DNA of 64,000 nucleotides from NCBI GenBank assembly GCA_964016885.1, contig OZ024741.1, positions 29,490,809 to 29,554,808 of the forward strand, read 5' to 3'. Shown here in pieces: positions 62,871-64,000 of the stretch (position 1 is the first letter of the stretch; the number at the start of each line of letters is the position of its first letter). Made by a program: the position numbers and the translations under genes. Below the pieces are notes generated by a model that was not told where the DNA came from, did no database searches, and saw nothing but the letters and a program-made list of their open reading frames with translations. Source of the DNA: Eledone cirrhosa (Eukaryota > Mollusca > Cephalopoda > Octopoda > Eledonidae).

Positions 62871-64000
62871 TTAGTAGCGATCCTGTGTCTGCAGAAAATT
62901 GACCTTTCTATTTTTGTTGTTGAGTAGCCTTTTATCGTTCCTAAGGATATACAGTAATTCAAGGTCGCAGAGCCTACAATAGGACATACCGGTACTGTAT
63001 GCCCTTGCGGCCGACAACCTCGACCAGTTGATATTGTAGTCGATGTTTTTGTCCTTAACTTCTCATTAGTGCACGGTTCTTCATCGAATGTCTGTGCACA
63101 TACCATCTTACTTTAAATGTACCCGCGGTAGATCCAATGTAATGCCAAGTGGAGTTGCCCGACTTCACCGTACACCTGTACACTAGGCTCGAATCAGGCA
63201 CCTGTTCGCCAATGGGCACCTATCTGGTAGGTGACAATTCCAGTGTGAGGTGTTATTCCGTGCAGCTTCTACACTGCTGTTTTGTACACTGCTATAAGTG
63301 GTTTGTGATTCATGCCCGTTGAGGTTTTGCTGCGGCGCGCTCGTATGCATTTGCGGTTGTGATACGGTGATGTGTTTATGTTTAGAATTTGGTGCTTTGT
63401 TGCGCATAGGTGGGGTGGTTTCCCTAGAGGTATTTCTGTGGTTGGTCTTGCGTATATGAGATTCTATATTTGCAGCCGTAGAGTATGAGAGTTTTATAGT
63501 TTTTCTATTGAGGATTTTATGAAATCTATGTGATATAGGGAAGTGCTTATCTATTAGTTTAAAAAATGTAGAAGGCAGTCTAGTTTTTACAGAGGAGTTG
63601 AAGATTGGATTAAACCACAGGTATTTTCTTTCTATAATTCTTTTATAGTTTGTAGGGTTTTCATTATTTGTGTTTGGACCACATACTCTAGGTGCTATTT
63701 GTCTACCTCTATGTCTAGTCCGGTTACCTATATTTTTGTGTGAGCGGTTGGTGCCAGTGTTATTGGGTTTTGTTTGAGTTGTCCTTATCCGTTATAAACT
63801 GTAGCTTTTCTTTATGTCCGGCCCTACGTAATGCTGCGTTATAATAGTTAGCATGTTCGTTAAAGATTTCTAGGTTTGAGGATAAGCGGGATATTCGAAG
63901 GGATATACTACGTGCTATGGATCTGATTATGGATCGGGGGTGGTTTGAGTTATAAGTAATGTAGGCCAGATTTTCAATATTTTTGTGGAAGGTTTCTATT
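62871..64000 (-). pseudogene. Penelope-like retroelement: RT C-terminal region plus GIY-YIG endonuclease, frameshifted, partial
   Basis: The minus strand enters from beyond the window. Frame one (63999 down to a TAA at 63760-63762) reads NLAYITYNSNHPRSIIRSIA, SLRISRLSSN and NYYNAALRRAGH, the segment after the reverse-transcriptase core in this group. After a shift comes KYLWFNPIFNSSVKTRLPST, KHFPISHRFHKILNR and a NCHLPDRCPLANRC cysteine motif, stopping at 63183. In another frame follow VYRCTV, HYIGSTAGTFKVRW and VHRHS: the Y, YIG, R and H spacing of a GIY-YIG nuclease. The end returns to the earlier frame (DKNIDYNINWSRLSAARAYS, then CRLCDLELLYILRNDK), with the stop at 62871-62873. Three shifts make it inactive. 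Assignment to Penelope-like elements rests on this order. Confidence 0.75.

Overview
The window looks like nuclear DNA of a cephalopod mollusc (octopus or squid type). The best clue is a recurring short interspersed element with a tRNA-like head, a body containing GTCGATAAAATAAAGTACC and GCTGGCCTTGTGCC, and an (ATT)n tail; tRNA-derived SINEs of this build are known from octopus and squid. AT-rich spacers, long (CA)n, (ATT)n and (CT)n tracts and several decayed retroelements agree with this. I see no host protein gene, rRNA gene or free-standing tRNA gene.

Positions 1-44115, running off the left edge, are one uninterrupted satellite array of a 33-bp monomer (about 1,337 copies). The monomer length is locked: phase is kept over the first 42.2 kb and slips once, by a 1-bp deletion at 42210/42211. 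The array has nested higher-order structure. The largest is a tandem duplication of 13,761 bp (417 monomers; 13819-27579 and 27580-41340) with no difference in the lines I compared. Inside it are older duplications of 110, 77 and 69 monomers. The long antisense open frames across the array come from the unit length being divisible by three; I do not call them genes.

From 44116 to 47335 there is AT-rich spacer with a 16-bp minisatellite, a mariner-type transposase tail and a doubtful reverse-transcriptase scrap. From 47336 to 56558 lies a nest of non-LTR retrotransposons. The centrepiece is a nearly full-length minus-strand element resembling the Tx1/L1 group (about 47749-53746): ORF1 with a CCHC knuckle, then ORF2 with an APE-type endonuclease and reverse transcriptase, disabled by frameshifts and stops. 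It and a 5'-truncated opposite-strand copy (55612-55954) are both bordered on each side by (AAT/ATT)n. Pieces of a second LINE type, with a restriction-like C-terminal domain, lie around it in both orientations.

From 56559 to 64000 the DNA holds SINE copies, a mariner-like foldback element, an apparently uncatalogued inverted-repeat element present more than once (one copy split by a SINE), microsatellites, and at the right edge a decayed Penelope-like retroelement with a GIY-YIG endonuclease region that continues beyond the window. The items act as independent selfish or structural DNA, not as a pathway.
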